This document shows positions 34,704-42,614 of a DNA stretch of 64,000 bases, piece after piece; the stretch's first letter is position 1; each line of letters opens with the position of its first letter. The translations under genes were made by a program, and so were the position numbers. The stretch covers positions 310,001 through 374,000 of the forward strand of contig NZ_JAERSG010000005.1 in NCBI RefSeq assembly GCF_016735675.1, in the 5' to 3' direction. The DNA is from Nocardioides baculatus (GTDB lineage Bacteria > Actinomycetota > Actinomycetes > Propionibacteriales > Nocardioidaceae). The notes below the pieces were generated by a model, which saw nothing but the letters and a program-made list of their open reading frames with translations, made no database searches and had not been told where the DNA came from.

Positions 34704-34709
34704 CAGAAT
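34704..34709 (+). promoter_or_regulatory. -10-like hexamer CAGAAT of ppx (leaderless)
   Basis: Ends 6 bases before ATG 34716. Confidence 0.35.
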
Positions 34710-34715
34710 GAGGGC

Positions 34716-35633
34716 ATGAGCACCCTCGTCGCCGCGATCGACTGCGGCACCAACTCGATCAAGGTGCTCATCGGCAGCCGCCGCGACGACGGCACCCTCG
34801 ACGTCGTGCTCCGCGAGTCAAGGGTCGTCCGGCTCGGCCAGGACGTCGACCGGACGGGGCGGCTCGCCGACGAGGCGCTGGAGCGGACCTTCGCCGCGAT
34901 CGACGAGCTCGGCGCCACGATCCGCGCGCACGACGTCGACCCCGCCCGCCTGCGCTTCTGCGCCACCTCCGCCACCCGCGACGCCAGCAACGCGGCGGTC
35001 TTCGCCGAGGGCGTACGTCGTCGCCTCGGCGTGGAGCCCGAGGTGCTGTCCGGCGACGAGGAGGCGGCGCTCGTCTTCGCCGGGGCCATCGCCGCCCAGT
35101 CGCCGATGCCGCCCGAGCCGGTCCTGGTCGTCGACATCGGCGGAGGCTCGACGGAGCTGGTGCTCGGCGAGGGGGAGGACCGTCGGGCCGTGTCGATGGA
35201 CATCGGCTCCGTCCGGCTCCACGAACGGCACCTGCACAGCGACCCGCCGACGGCCGCCGAGGTCGCGGCCTGCGTCGCCGACATCGACCAGCACCTCGAC
35301 GCCTGCGGCGTGCCGCTCGACCGGGCGCGGACGGCCATCGGCACCTCCGGCACGATCAAGACACTGGCCTGCGGCGTCCTCGGGCTCGGCACCTACGACC
35401 GCGACGCCTTCGACGGCGCCACCCTCTCCAACGCGGACACCTCCGACTTCGTGGACCGGTTGGTCGCGATGACGGTCGAGGACCGACGCGCGCTGCCCTA
35501 CATGCACCCCGGCCGCGCCGACGTGATCGGCGCCGGAGCCCTGATCTGGAGCGGGATCCTGGCCCGCGTGCCGGTGCCCGACCACCTCGTCTCCGAGGCC
35601 GACATCCTCCACGGCATCGCCGCCGCGATCTGA
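34716..35633 (+). CDS. ppx: Exopolyphosphatase/pppGpp phosphohydrolase (Ppx/GppA)
   Basis: 305 aa, the short actinobacterial type. ASKHA fold motifs: AAIDCGTNSIKVLIG (phosphate 1), VLVVDIGGGSTELVLG (phosphate 2) and TSGTIKTLA. It releases phosphate from polyphosphate and may hydrolyse pppGpp. Start MSTLVAAID chosen at ATG 34716; the upstream in-frame ATG 34692 lies inside the repeat. Confidence 0.93.
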   Translation: MSTLVAAIDCGTNSIKVLIGSRRDDGTLDVVLRESRVVRLGQDVDRTGRLADEALERTFAAIDELGATIRAHDVDPARLRFCATSATRDASNAAVFAEGVRRRLGVEPEVLSGDEEAALVFAGAIAAQSPMPPEPVLVVDIGGGSTELVLGEGEDRRAVSMDIGSVRLHERHLHSDPPTAAEVAACVADIDQHLDACGVPLDRARTAIGTSGTIKTLACGVLGLGTYDRDAFDGATLSNADTSDFVDRLVAMTVEDRRALPYMHPGRADVIGAGALIWSGILARVPVPDHLVSEADILHGIAAAI

Positions 35634-35646
35634 TGGGGACGGTGTC

Positions 35647-36462
35647 ATGACCCTCCTGCCGCACCCGGTGGTCGGTGGGTCCTTCACCAGCCCGGTCGCG
35701 CCCGGCACCGGGTGGCCGGACGACCCGGCCTCCCAGGGCACGCCCGTGGCCCGCGACCCCGACGACGTACGCCGTCTCGCCACCGCCGAGACCCTCGCCG
35801 AGCTCGACGCCCGCGTGAGCGTGTGCTCGGCATGCCCGCGGCTGGTGACCTGGCGCGAGGACGTCGCGGTCGAGAAGCGGGCGTCGTTCGCCGGTGAGCC
35901 CTACTGGGGCCGGCCGATCAACGGCTGGGGCGACCCCGAGCCGTCGCTGCTCATCGTCGGGCTCGCTCCGGCCGCCAACGGCGGCAACCGGACCGGGCGG
36001 ATCTTCACCGGCGACCCGAGCGCGGACTGGCTCTTCGCGAGCCTGCACCGCACCGGGTGGGCCGCCCAGCCGACGAGCGAGCACGCCGGTGACGGCCAGC
36101 GGCTGATCGACGCCCGGATGGTCGCGACCGTGCGCTGCGCGCCGCCGGACAACAAGCCGACCCCCGCCGAGCGCGACACCTGCGCACCGTGGATCGCCGC
36201 CGAGCTCGCGCTGCTGCCGACCGTCCGCGCCGTCGTCGCCCTCGGCTCCTTCGGCTGGGACGGAGCGGTCCGTTCGCTCGTGGCCGCTGGAGCGGAGGCG
36301 CCGGCCAGGCGGCCGAAGTTCGGCCACGGCTCCGAGCTCGTGCTCGGCGACGTCACCCTGATCGGCTGCTACCACCCGTCGCCGCACAACACCTACACCG
36401 GACGGCTGACCCGTGAGATGACCGACGCCGTCTTCGAGCGCGCCCGCGCGCTGACAGACTGA
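35647..36462 (+). CDS. udgB: Uracil-DNA glycosylase, family 5 (UdgB)
   Basis: 271 aa. CSACPRLVTW near residue 60 supplies the first cysteines of a 4Fe-4S cluster, with further Cys in VRCAPPDNKPT, DTCAPW and IGCYHPS. The active-site segment GLAPAANGGNRTGRIFTGD with Ala in place of the usual Asp/Asn nucleophile position is typical of family 5, and HPSPHNTYTG is the second motif. It removes uracil and other deaminated bases. The tRNA gene follows 20 bases later. Confidence 0.9.
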   Translation: MTLLPHPVVGGSFTSPVAPGTGWPDDPASQGTPVARDPDDVRRLATAETLAELDARVSVCSACPRLVTWREDVAVEKRASFAGEPYWGRPINGWGDPEPSLLIVGLAPAANGGNRTGRIFTGDPSADWLFASLHRTGWAAQPTSEHAGDGQRLIDARMVATVRCAPPDNKPTPAERDTCAPWIAAELALLPTVRAVVALGSFGWDGAVRSLVAAGAEAPARRPKFGHGSELVLGDVTLIGCYHPSPHNTYTGRLTREMTDAVFERARALTD

Positions 36463-36482
36463 CCCCGTCCGCCACGCGGCAC

Positions 36483-36556
36483 GCCCCGGTATCCCAACCG
36501 GTAGAGGAAGCGGTCTTAAAAACCGCACAGTCTGGGTTCGAACCCCAGCCGGGGCA
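36483..36556 (+). tRNA. tRNA with UAA anticodon (Leu by codon), short variable loop
   Basis: Acceptor GCCCCGG/CCGGGGC (36483-36489, 36549-36555), discriminator A; D arm with GG in AACCGGTAGA; anticodon stem GCGGT/ACCGC with loop CTTAAAA, anticodon TAA (36517-36519); T arm CTGGG-TTCGAAC-CCCAG. The variable loop is 5 bases (ACAGT), whereas bacterial tRNA-Leu is class II with a long variable arm. It ends 4 bases before the stop of the opposite-strand GTPase gene. Confidence 0.85.
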
Positions 36557-36560
36557 CGCT

Positions 36561-38525
36561 TCATCGCCGTCGGGTCGGCCCCCGTCCCCGCACCGGCTGG
36601 TAGCCGTCGAACCTCGACTCCAGGACACCCTCGCCGCCGGTGAGGTCGGGCAGCTGGTGCTGGAGGTCGTGCAGGTGGGCCGCCAGGAGGCGGGCGTCGA
36701 TCCGGGTGAGGTCGCCGCTGGACGTCTGGCCGGTGAGCTCCGTGCCCCAGCGGCCGAGCAGCGTGAGCAGCTGCGGGGCGTCGCGGGTCGGCACCTCGAG
36801 GCTCACCATCAGCACCGGCTCGCACACCTGGGTCGTCGCGTCGGCCACCGCCTGGCGTACGACCACCGGCACCAGCTTGCGGAAGTCGAGGGCGGTCGGC
36901 AGCGGCCCGCGCTGCGACGGCGGGCCGTCCCACGAGGCGTACGCCGTCTCGGTGAGGGTCACGCGGCAGTCCGTGACCTCCCACCCGGACGGCCCGCGCG
37001 ACAGGGCGCGCGCGACGTGCCGCTCCATCACGGCGGTGAAGTGCTCGACCGACGTGAAGAGGAAGAGCGGCAGGTCGCGGAGCGGGACGTCGAGGTCGAA
37101 CACGACACCGCTGCCGGGGGCGGCCGGGGCGAGCCGGAGACCGATGGTCGCCCAGTAGGGGTTGGTCGGGGTGTTGAAGCGCTCGATCGACGTGCCGACC
37201 CGGCGCAGCCGCTCGACGTGCAGCACGCTCGCCTCGCTGAACTCCACCTCGATGCCGTGCTCGTCGGCGAGCGTCGAGGCGATGACCTCCTGCTGGACCC
37301 GACCGTAGAGCGACACCGTCGGGCGGCCGTTCTCGTCGGTGCGGGCCGCGATCAGCGGGTCCTGGTCGGCGAGCTGGGCCAGGGCGACCCGGAGGGCGGG
37401 ACGCTGCGCCGGGTCGCACGCCTCGACCGACGCCTCCAGGGTCGGCGGCGGGAAGTGGTGGTCCTCGGCGCGCGCCGACGTGCCGAACCCGTCGCCCACG
37501 CGGACCGCCGCGAGACCGAGCAGCCGGGCGACCTGGCCTGCGTGCGCCTCCGCGGCGCGCGTCCACCGGCCGTCGCGGAAGACCTCGACCCCCGAGACCT
37601 TCCCGGACCGGCCGCCGGTGAGCTCGACGCGCTGCCGGGCCCGGAGCGTGCCCGCGAACATCCGCACGTAGGCGACCTTCTCGCCCGCCGCGCCCCGGTC
37701 GACCTTGAAGACGCGCCCGGAGGGCTCGCCTCCCACGCACTCGTCGTGGGGCCCGGGGAGCAGGCGCGCGATCCCGGCGACCAGCTCGGGCACGCCGGCA
37801 CCGGTGGCCGCCGACCCGGCGAAGACCGGGTGCAGGTCCCCGGCCCGGGTCTGCTCGGCGACCAGCGACATCAGCTGGTCCGGCGTACGGTCCTCGCCGT
37901 CGAGCCACGCCTCGAGCAGCGCGTCGTCGTGCTCGGCCAGCGCGACCGTCTCCCGTTCGCGGAACGCACGGTCGTGGTCGGCGTACGCCGTGAAGGCGGC
38001 GGACCGCGCGCCGAGCCCCGCCGCGGTGCCCATCGGCAGGATCGCCGGCGTCAGCCGCGTCCGGACGGCCTCGAGCACGGCGTCGACGTCGGCGCCGACC
38101 CGGTCGATCTTGTTGACGAACAGCAGCGTCGGGACCCCGAGCCGCTGGAGCGCCCGCATGAGGATCCGGGTCTGCGGCTGGACGCCCTCCACCGCAGACA
38201 GCACGAGGACGCAGCCGTCGAGCACGCCGAGGACGCGCTCGACCTCGGCGATGAAGTCGGGGTGTCCGGGGGTGTCGATGACGTTGACGACGAGGTCGTC
38301 GAGGGTGAACGCGACGACGGCGGACTTGATGGTGATGCCGCGCCGGCGCTCGAGCGCGAGGCTGTCGGTCTGCGTGGTGCCGGAGTCGACGGAGCCGGGC
38401 TCGTCGATCACCCCGGCCAGGTGGAGCAGCCGTTCGGTGAGGGTGGTCTTACCGGCGTCGACGTGGGCGAGGATGCCCAGGTTCAGCGAACGGCTCGGGG
38501 CGGAGCTGGATGGGCGCGGGTGCAC
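36561..38525 (-). CDS. TetM/OtrA-like EF-G family GTPase
   Basis: 654 aa from GTG 38525, with GAAGGGA six bases upstream. GTPase motifs AHVDAGKTT (G1), RRRGITIKS (G2), DTPGHPDF (G3) and NKID (G4), followed by EF-G domains II-V. The length fits the ribosomal-protection group rather than EF-G (about 700 aa). Such actinobacterial chromosomal genes are often annotated as tetracycline resistance GTPases, but many are of unproven function. The gene ends beside the tRNA at 36483-36556. A possible leader ORF overlaps its start. Confidence 0.85.
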   Translation of the reverse strand: MHPRPSSSAPSRSLNLGILAHVDAGKTTLTERLLHLAGVIDEPGSVDSGTTQTDSLALERRRGITIKSAVVAFTLDDLVVNVIDTPGHPDFIAEVERVLGVLDGCVLVLSAVEGVQPQTRILMRALQRLGVPTLLFVNKIDRVGADVDAVLEAVRTRLTPAILPMGTAAGLGARSAAFTAYADHDRAFRERETVALAEHDDALLEAWLDGEDRTPDQLMSLVAEQTRAGDLHPVFAGSAATGAGVPELVAGIARLLPGPHDECVGGEPSGRVFKVDRGAAGEKVAYVRMFAGTLRARQRVELTGGRSGKVSGVEVFRDGRWTRAAEAHAGQVARLLGLAAVRVGDGFGTSARAEDHHFPPPTLEASVEACDPAQRPALRVALAQLADQDPLIAARTDENGRPTVSLYGRVQQEVIASTLADEHGIEVEFSEASVLHVERLRRVGTSIERFNTPTNPYWATIGLRLAPAAPGSGVVFDLDVPLRDLPLFLFTSVEHFTAVMERHVARALSRGPSGWEVTDCRVTLTETAYASWDGPPSQRGPLPTALDFRKLVPVVVRQAVADATTQVCEPVLMVSLEVPTRDAPQLLTLLGRWGTELTGQTSSGDLTRIDARLLAAHLHDLQHQLPDLTGGEGVLESRFDGYQPVRGRGPTRRR

Positions 38526-38577
38526 GCGAGGTCCCTTCGAGGAGGTGGATGCGGACGGGAGCGTGCGTAGCTCGCAT
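38449..38577 (-). CDS. Possible leader ORF overlapping the TetM-like gene
   Basis: A 42-codon frame from ATG 38577 (MRATHAPVRIHLLEG...) to TAA 38449, with GAGAGG seven bases before the ATG. It crosses the GTPase start in another frame and ends in its P-loop coding region. Leader peptides that control ribosomal-protection genes are known, so it is listed, but codon composition alone does not prove it. Confidence 0.22.
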   Translation of the reverse strand: MRATHAPVRIHLLEGTSRAPAPIQLRPEPFAEPGHPRPRRRR

Positions 38578-38624
38578 CTCGGTGCCTCTCCGTGGGACGT
38601 CGGCCGGACTGCCCGGCTCCCTGC

Positions 38625-38630
38625 ACGGTA
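38625..38630 (-). promoter_or_regulatory. -10-like hexamer TACCGT of the TetM-like gene
   Basis: Minus-strand TACCGT at 38630-38625 would give a leader of roughly 90 bases that includes the possible leader ORF. Confidence 0.3.
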
Positions 38631-38657
38631 GGCAGGGGCGGGCGCCGCGGCAACGGG

Positions 38658-39050
38658 TTATCCGTCCACGGCCCGGGGTCCGTCGACGTTGACGGTCGGG
38701 ATGCCACCGCCCACTCGCGCGATGACTGCCAGCGAAGGCTCACCACCGGGGTTCGACTCCCGGTGGACGGTCCACGCGGGGACGTGGACGAAGTCACCCA
38801 CGACGGCGTCGAGGTGGCCGTCGTGACCCTCGAACTCCAGGCGCAGCACGCCGCGCACGACGTAGAGGCTCGACTCGTTGCGCTCGTGGTGGTGCCAGCC
38901 CGACACGGCGCCGGGCTCGGTCACGACCTGGCCGGCCCACAGGAGGGGCAGCTCGAACGCGAGGGCTCGCTGCATGCCGAGCGTCGGGTCGGCCGACTCC
39001 AGGTCGGCGGGCGTGTAGACCCGGACGGGACGGGGCAGCTCGTCGCTCAT
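38658..39050 (-). CDS. Cupin domain protein
   Basis: 130 aa. A single cupin barrel with the first motif SGWHHHERNESSLYVVRG (His and Glu metal ligands) and the second motif DFVHVPAWTVHRESN. Reaction unknown; small cupins of this type act as isomerases, dioxygenases or sensors. It lies between the TetM-like gene and a divergent secreted protein gene. Confidence 0.83.
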   Translation of the reverse strand: MSDELPRPVRVYTPADLESADPTLGMQRALAFELPLLWAGQVVTEPGAVSGWHHHERNESSLYVVRGVLRLEFEGHDGHLDAVVGDFVHVPAWTVHRESNPGGEPSLAVIARVGGGIPTVNVDGPRAVDG

Positions 39051-39093
39051 GTGCCGACTCTCGCGCTGGGGACGTCCGGACATCAAGCGATGG

Positions 39094-39099
39094 CATGAT
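39094..39099 (+). promoter_or_regulatory. -10-like hexamer CATGAT (leaderless)
   Basis: Ends 6 bases before ATG 39106. Confidence 0.35.
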
Positions 39100-39105
39100 C
39101 GGCCG

Positions 39106-40383
39106 ATGAGATCCCGGGTGACAGCGTCGACCCTCGTCGGCCTGCTCGCCCTCGCCGCGAGCGGGTACGCCGCACCGGCGCGCTCGGCGCCCGCGACCTG
39201 CGCCGGAGTGACCGCCACGATCGTCGGCACCACCGGCGACGACGTGCTGACCGGCACGCCGGGTGACGACGTGATCGCGGCTCTGGACGGCAACGACGAG
39301 ATCGACGGCGGGTCCGGCAACGACCTCGTCTGCGGCGACGCGGGCGCCGACCTGCTGCACGGGGGACCGGGCGACGACCGCCTCTACGGAGGCGACAACG
39401 GCCTCGTGCCGCTCTTCGAGAGCGAGCCGGAGCCGTCCGGGGACACGCTCGTGCCCGGCCCCGGCGACGACCTCGTCGACGTCGGCGTCAACACCGTGAT
39501 CCGCGACGACGGCTACAACAGCCCCGACACGATCGACTACTCCGCCTCGGCGACCGGCGTCGCCGTCGACCTCGTGTCGGGAGTCGCGACCGGGGAGGGC
39601 GCCGACACCGTGGTCGTCGCACAGCCCCCTCCCGTGAGCGGCGCGGTGGTCGAGCTCCTCGGCTCCGGCCACCCCGACCGCCTGCTCGGCACCGAGGGCC
39701 CCGACCAGCTCGTCGGCAACGGCGGCGGTGACCGGATCGAGGGCAGCGGGGGCGACGACCTCCTGATGAACGCGTGGGACGCCTACGAGTACGACGGTGT
39801 GCGCGGCGAGTCCTACGACGACGTCTTCGACGGGGGCGCCGGCGACGACCTCCTCGACTCGACCGGCGGCACCGACCTGCTGCTCGGCGGTGACGGCGCG
39901 GACCACGTCCGCCAGGAGGGTGGCAGGGGCAGGCTGGACGGCGGCGCCGGTCGTGACGAGCTCGAGGTCTACCTGGGCTCGGGCCGCCACCGACTCGTCG
40001 GCGGACCCGGTCGCGACGAGGTGTCCCTGGACGTCCTCCGGAGCGGCGCCCGGGCGCGCGGGGTGATGGACCACGCCCGCGAGCGGTTCGTGGTCCGCCT
40101 CTCGCACCGCCGGCCGGTGCGCGCCGCGATCCTCGACGTCGAGCGCGTCGTGATGCCCGTCAACCCCGGCACCTGGACCTACCTCGGCACCCCGGGGGAC
40201 GACCGCGTCACCGGCGCGGCGTCGTACACCGCCAGGGGTCGCGGTGGCGACGACGTCCTCATCGGGTCGTACGACGACGACGTGCTGCTCGGCGGTCCCG
40301 GGCGTGATCGCGTCGTCGGAGGTCGCGGCGACGACCGGTGCCGCGGCGAGGACCTGACGGGCTGCGAGATCCGACTTTGGTAG
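39106..40383 (+). CDS. Secreted calcium-binding (RTX-repeat) protein
   Basis: 425 aa. The signal peptide MRSRVTASTLVGLLALAASGYAAP is followed by at least ten RTX nonapeptides of GGxGxDxLx type, for example GGSGNDLVCG, GGPGDDRLYG, GGAGDDLLDS and GGPGRDRVVG, in three blocks. The repeats should bind calcium and fold into beta-rolls after export. In actinobacteria these are Sec-secreted proteins, unlike the type I-exported toxins of proteobacteria. No toxin or enzyme domain is visible. It lies divergent from the cupin gene. Confidence 0.88.
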   Translation: MRSRVTASTLVGLLALAASGYAAPARSAPATCAGVTATIVGTTGDDVLTGTPGDDVIAALDGNDEIDGGSGNDLVCGDAGADLLHGGPGDDRLYGGDNGLVPLFESEPEPSGDTLVPGPGDDLVDVGVNTVIRDDGYNSPDTIDYSASATGVAVDLVSGVATGEGADTVVVAQPPPVSGAVVELLGSGHPDRLLGTEGPDQLVGNGGGDRIEGSGGDDLLMNAWDAYEYDGVRGESYDDVFDGGAGDDLLDSTGGTDLLLGGDGADHVRQEGGRGRLDGGAGRDELEVYLGSGRHRLVGGPGRDEVSLDVLRSGARARGVMDHARERFVVRLSHRRPVRAAILDVERVVMPVNPGTWTYLGTPGDDRVTGAASYTARGRGGDDVLIGSYDDDVLLGGPGRDRVVGGRGDDRCRGEDLTGCEIRLW

Positions 40384-40538
40384 CACCCAGCCTGAGAAGT
40401 TGCTGTGAGGGGAACAGCGCCGCTTCCGTGCACGTTTGAACAGATGTCGCCCCGGCTAGAGTGGAGTGACGACAGGCGCCGTCACCGCGACGGCGTCGCA
40501 CCTCCGGAACCTCCGGAGGCGGCCTCCAAGGAGAGACC

Positions 40539-41405
40539 ATGAGAAGCAACAATCCCGTGTTCAACCGTTCCGAGGAGTTCAACCGCGCCTCGTCGAACGC
40601 CTACGGCAACCAGACCTACGCCGGCGGCGGCCAGACCTATCCCGGCTACGGCGACACCGGAACCGACCCGTCCCAGTGGGGCACCGGCACGCCCGGCCAG
40701 GTCGACCAGGGCCGGATGACCATCGACTCCGTCGTGCAGAAGACGGCCATCTCGATCGCGCTGGTCTTCGCGACCGCCTTCGCCACCTGGTGGTGGATCG
40801 GCGACGTCGTCGACGGCAACGTGATCGACCAGGACGCCGCGGGCCGCGCCCAGATGCTGGCCGTGGTCGGCGCCGGTGGCGCGTTCCTGCTGTCGCTGGT
40901 GAACTCCTTCAAGCGCGTCATCAGCCCGGCGCTCGTGCTGGCCTTCGCCGCTGCGGAGGGTGTGGCGCTCGGTGCGGTCAGCAAGTTCTTCGACACCCTC
41001 TACCCGGGCGTCGTGACCCAGGCCGTGCTCGGCACCTTCGCCGCGTTCGTCGGCACGCTCGCTGCCTACAAGTTCCTCAACATCAAGGTGGGCGACAAGT
41101 TCCGCCGCGGCGTCGTCGCCGGCATGTTCGCGATGGTGGGCCTCGGACTGCTGTCCCTCGTGCTGAGCTTCTTCGGCATCAGCACCGGCCTCTACGGCAA
41201 CGGCGGCCTCGGCTTCGTCTTCGCCCTCGCCGGCCTGGTGCTCGGCATCTTCATGCTGATCCTCGACTTCGACTTCGTCGAGCAGGGCGTCGCGGCCGGT
41301 CTCCCGGAGCGCGAGTCCTGGCGTGCGGCCTTCGGCCTCACCGTCAGCCTGGTCTGGATCTACACCAACCTGCTCCGCATCCTCGCGATCATCCGGGGCG
41401 ACTGA
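40539..41405 (+). CDS. Bax inhibitor-1/YccA family membrane protein
   Basis: 288 aa. A Gly/Tyr/Gln-rich N-terminus of about 60 residues precedes seven predicted membrane helices (for example FATAFATWWWIGDVV and LGFVFALAGLVLGIFMLIL), with the acidic LDFDFVE motif near the C-terminus that forms the pH-sensing site in BI-1 homologues. Probably a proton/calcium leak channel or quality-control factor. AAGGAGAGACC precedes the ATG. A terminator follows. Confidence 0.88.
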   Translation: MRSNNPVFNRSEEFNRASSNAYGNQTYAGGGQTYPGYGDTGTDPSQWGTGTPGQVDQGRMTIDSVVQKTAISIALVFATAFATWWWIGDVVDGNVIDQDAAGRAQMLAVVGAGGAFLLSLVNSFKRVISPALVLAFAAAEGVALGAVSKFFDTLYPGVVTQAVLGTFAAFVGTLAAYKFLNIKVGDKFRRGVVAGMFAMVGLGLLSLVLSFFGISTGLYGNGGLGFVFALAGLVLGIFMLILDFDFVEQGVAAGLPERESWRAAFGLTVSLVWIYTNLLRILAIIRGD

Positions 41406-41413
41406 CCACCCCG

Positions 41414-41429
41414 CAGATCAGCTGATCTG
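41414..41429. repeat. 16-bp perfect palindrome
   Basis: CAGATCAGCTGATCTG directly follows the BI-1-family stop codon and precedes the terminator. Confidence 0.6.
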
Positions 41430-41434
41430 AGCTC

Positions 41435-41471
41435 CGCCGGCCCGCTCGAGCACGCCTCGGGCGGGCCGGCG
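41435..41471 (+). terminator. Terminator hairpin after the BI-1-family gene
   Basis: CGCCGGCCCGC (41435-41445) pairs with GCGGGCCGGCG (41461-41471); the stem can extend inward by five pairs, and CATTTC follows. Confidence 0.7.
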
Positions 41472-41482
41472 TCATTTCTGGA

Positions 41483-41554
41483 CCCGCACCGGAGCGGTGC
41501 GTGAGGGGGATCCCGGGGTTCCCGAGTCCCTCACTCACCGCTCGACGGTGCGGG
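41483..41554. repeat. Nested inverted repeat (element 7)
   Basis: Outer arms CCCGCACCG (41483-41491) / CGGTGCGGG (41546-41554); inner 15-bp arms 41493-41507 / 41528-41542 with one mismatch (core GTGAGGG / CCCTCAC). The right half overlaps the last codons and stop of the SGNH hydrolase gene. Confidence 0.75.
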
Positions 41555-42574
41555 ACCGGCCGCGGTCTCGTGGTCCTCGTGCTCGCCCGGCGACTCGGCG
41601 TCGGTGGCGGGGCGCCGGCGGCGGTGCCGCAGCTCGACCCAGCGCCCGCGGAGGCCGCGCTGGTTGCCACCGACCTCGGTTCCGTCGACCTCCGTGCCGG
41701 GCGTACGCGCCGCGCGCACCGCCGCGGCCGCGACCGGGAGGATCCCCTCGCGTCGCCGGGGCTCGGGCAGGGCCTCGTCGTCCGGCAGCAGGTCGAGGGC
41801 TGCGAGGCATGACGGGATGAGGACGGAGGCCAGCTGGCGGTAGCCGTCGGCCGACGGGTGGAACCGGTCGGGCCCGAACAGCACGGCCGGGGCGGCGTCG
41901 AACTCGGGGCCGAGGATGTCGCCGAGCGACACCGAGCGGCCGCCGTTCTCGACGACGGTGATGGTCTGCGCGGCCGCGAGCCGGCGCGACCACTCGCGCG
42001 CCACCTGCTTGAGCGGCGGCGGGATCGGCCGGATCGTGCCGAGGTCGGGGCACGTGCCGACGACCACTTGGATGCCGGCCTCGCGCAGGCGGCGTACGCC
42101 CTCGGCCAGGTGGCGCACGGACGCGGAGGGCAGCACGGTGTGGGTGACGTCGTTGGCCCCGATGAGCACGACGGCGAGGTCGGGGTGGGTGCCGATCGCG
42201 GCGTCGGCCTGGTCGGCGAGCGCGCTGGACTGCGCGCCGACCTTGGCGAAGGACCGCAGGTGCACGCGGCGGTCGGCCTGCGCGGCGACGCCCGTCGCGA
42301 GGTGCGCACCGGTGGTGTCCTCGACCCGCTCGACGCCGTAGCCGGCGGCGCTGGAGTCGCCCAGCAGCGCGATCCGGATCGCGGGGCCGGGGCGGCCGCG
42401 GCCGTACCACCCGGTCGAGTCGAGCGCCGACTCGGTCGCGTTGCCGATGATCCTCCGGGCGAACTTCGCCTCGAGCACCAGGACGCCGTAGAGCCCTCCC
42501 CCGAGCACGGAGAGTCCGCCGCCGCCCAGGGCCGCGGCCGATGCCAGTTTGCGTGCTGCTCCGGTTGCCCCCAC
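41531..42574 (-). CDS. SGNH/GDSL-type hydrolase
   Basis: 347 aa from GTG 42574. An N-terminal hydrophobic segment (ALGGGGLSVLGGGLYGVLVL) probably anchors it in the membrane. SGNH blocks: IALLGDSSAAGYG (catalytic Ser), GANDVTH (Asn) and DRFHPSADGY (catalytic Asp/His pair). Likely an esterase or lipase acting outside the cytoplasm. The long charged C-terminus is probably disordered and runs into an inverted repeat. It shares a 40-base divergent promoter region with cbs. Confidence 0.87.
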   Translation of the reverse strand: MGATGAARKLASAAALGGGGLSVLGGGLYGVLVLEAKFARRIIGNATESALDSTGWYGRGRPGPAIRIALLGDSSAAGYGVERVEDTTGAHLATGVAAQADRRVHLRSFAKVGAQSSALADQADAAIGTHPDLAVVLIGANDVTHTVLPSASVRHLAEGVRRLREAGIQVVVGTCPDLGTIRPIPPPLKQVAREWSRRLAAAQTITVVENGGRSVSLGDILGPEFDAAPAVLFGPDRFHPSADGYRQLASVLIPSCLAALDLLPDDEALPEPRRREGILPVAAAAVRAARTPGTEVDGTEVGGNQRGLRGRWVELRHRRRRPATDAESPGEHEDHETAAGPAPSSGE

Positions 42575-42580
42575 GGTTTC

Positions 42581-42586
42581 ATGTTA
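42581..42586 (-). promoter_or_regulatory. -10 hexamer TAACAT of the SGNH hydrolase (leaderless)
   Basis: Minus-strand TAACAT ends 6 bases before GTG 42574. Confidence 0.5.
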
Positions 42587-42602
42587 CGAGTCAGTAGGTC
42601 GT

Positions 42603-42608
42603 TACATT
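42603..42608 (+). promoter_or_regulatory. -10 hexamer TACATT of cbs (leaderless)
   Basis: Ends 6 bases before GTG 42615. The two divergent -10 sites are only about 16 bases apart, so the promoters should compete. Confidence 0.5.
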
Positions 42609-42614
42609 GACCGG

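Noticed and set aside
36561..38525. Calling the TetM-like GTPase a proven tetracycline resistance gene
   Set aside because: Fold and length fit the ribosomal-protection group, but chromosomal actinobacterial relatives often have no shown resistance; only the family is claimed.
36483..38640. Integrated element using the tRNA as attachment site
   Set aside because: No integrase, no duplicated tRNA 3' end and no composition change; the flanking genes are ordinary chromosomal ones.
39106..40383. RTX toxin
   Set aside because: Repeats alone without an effector domain or type I exporter do not support toxin function.
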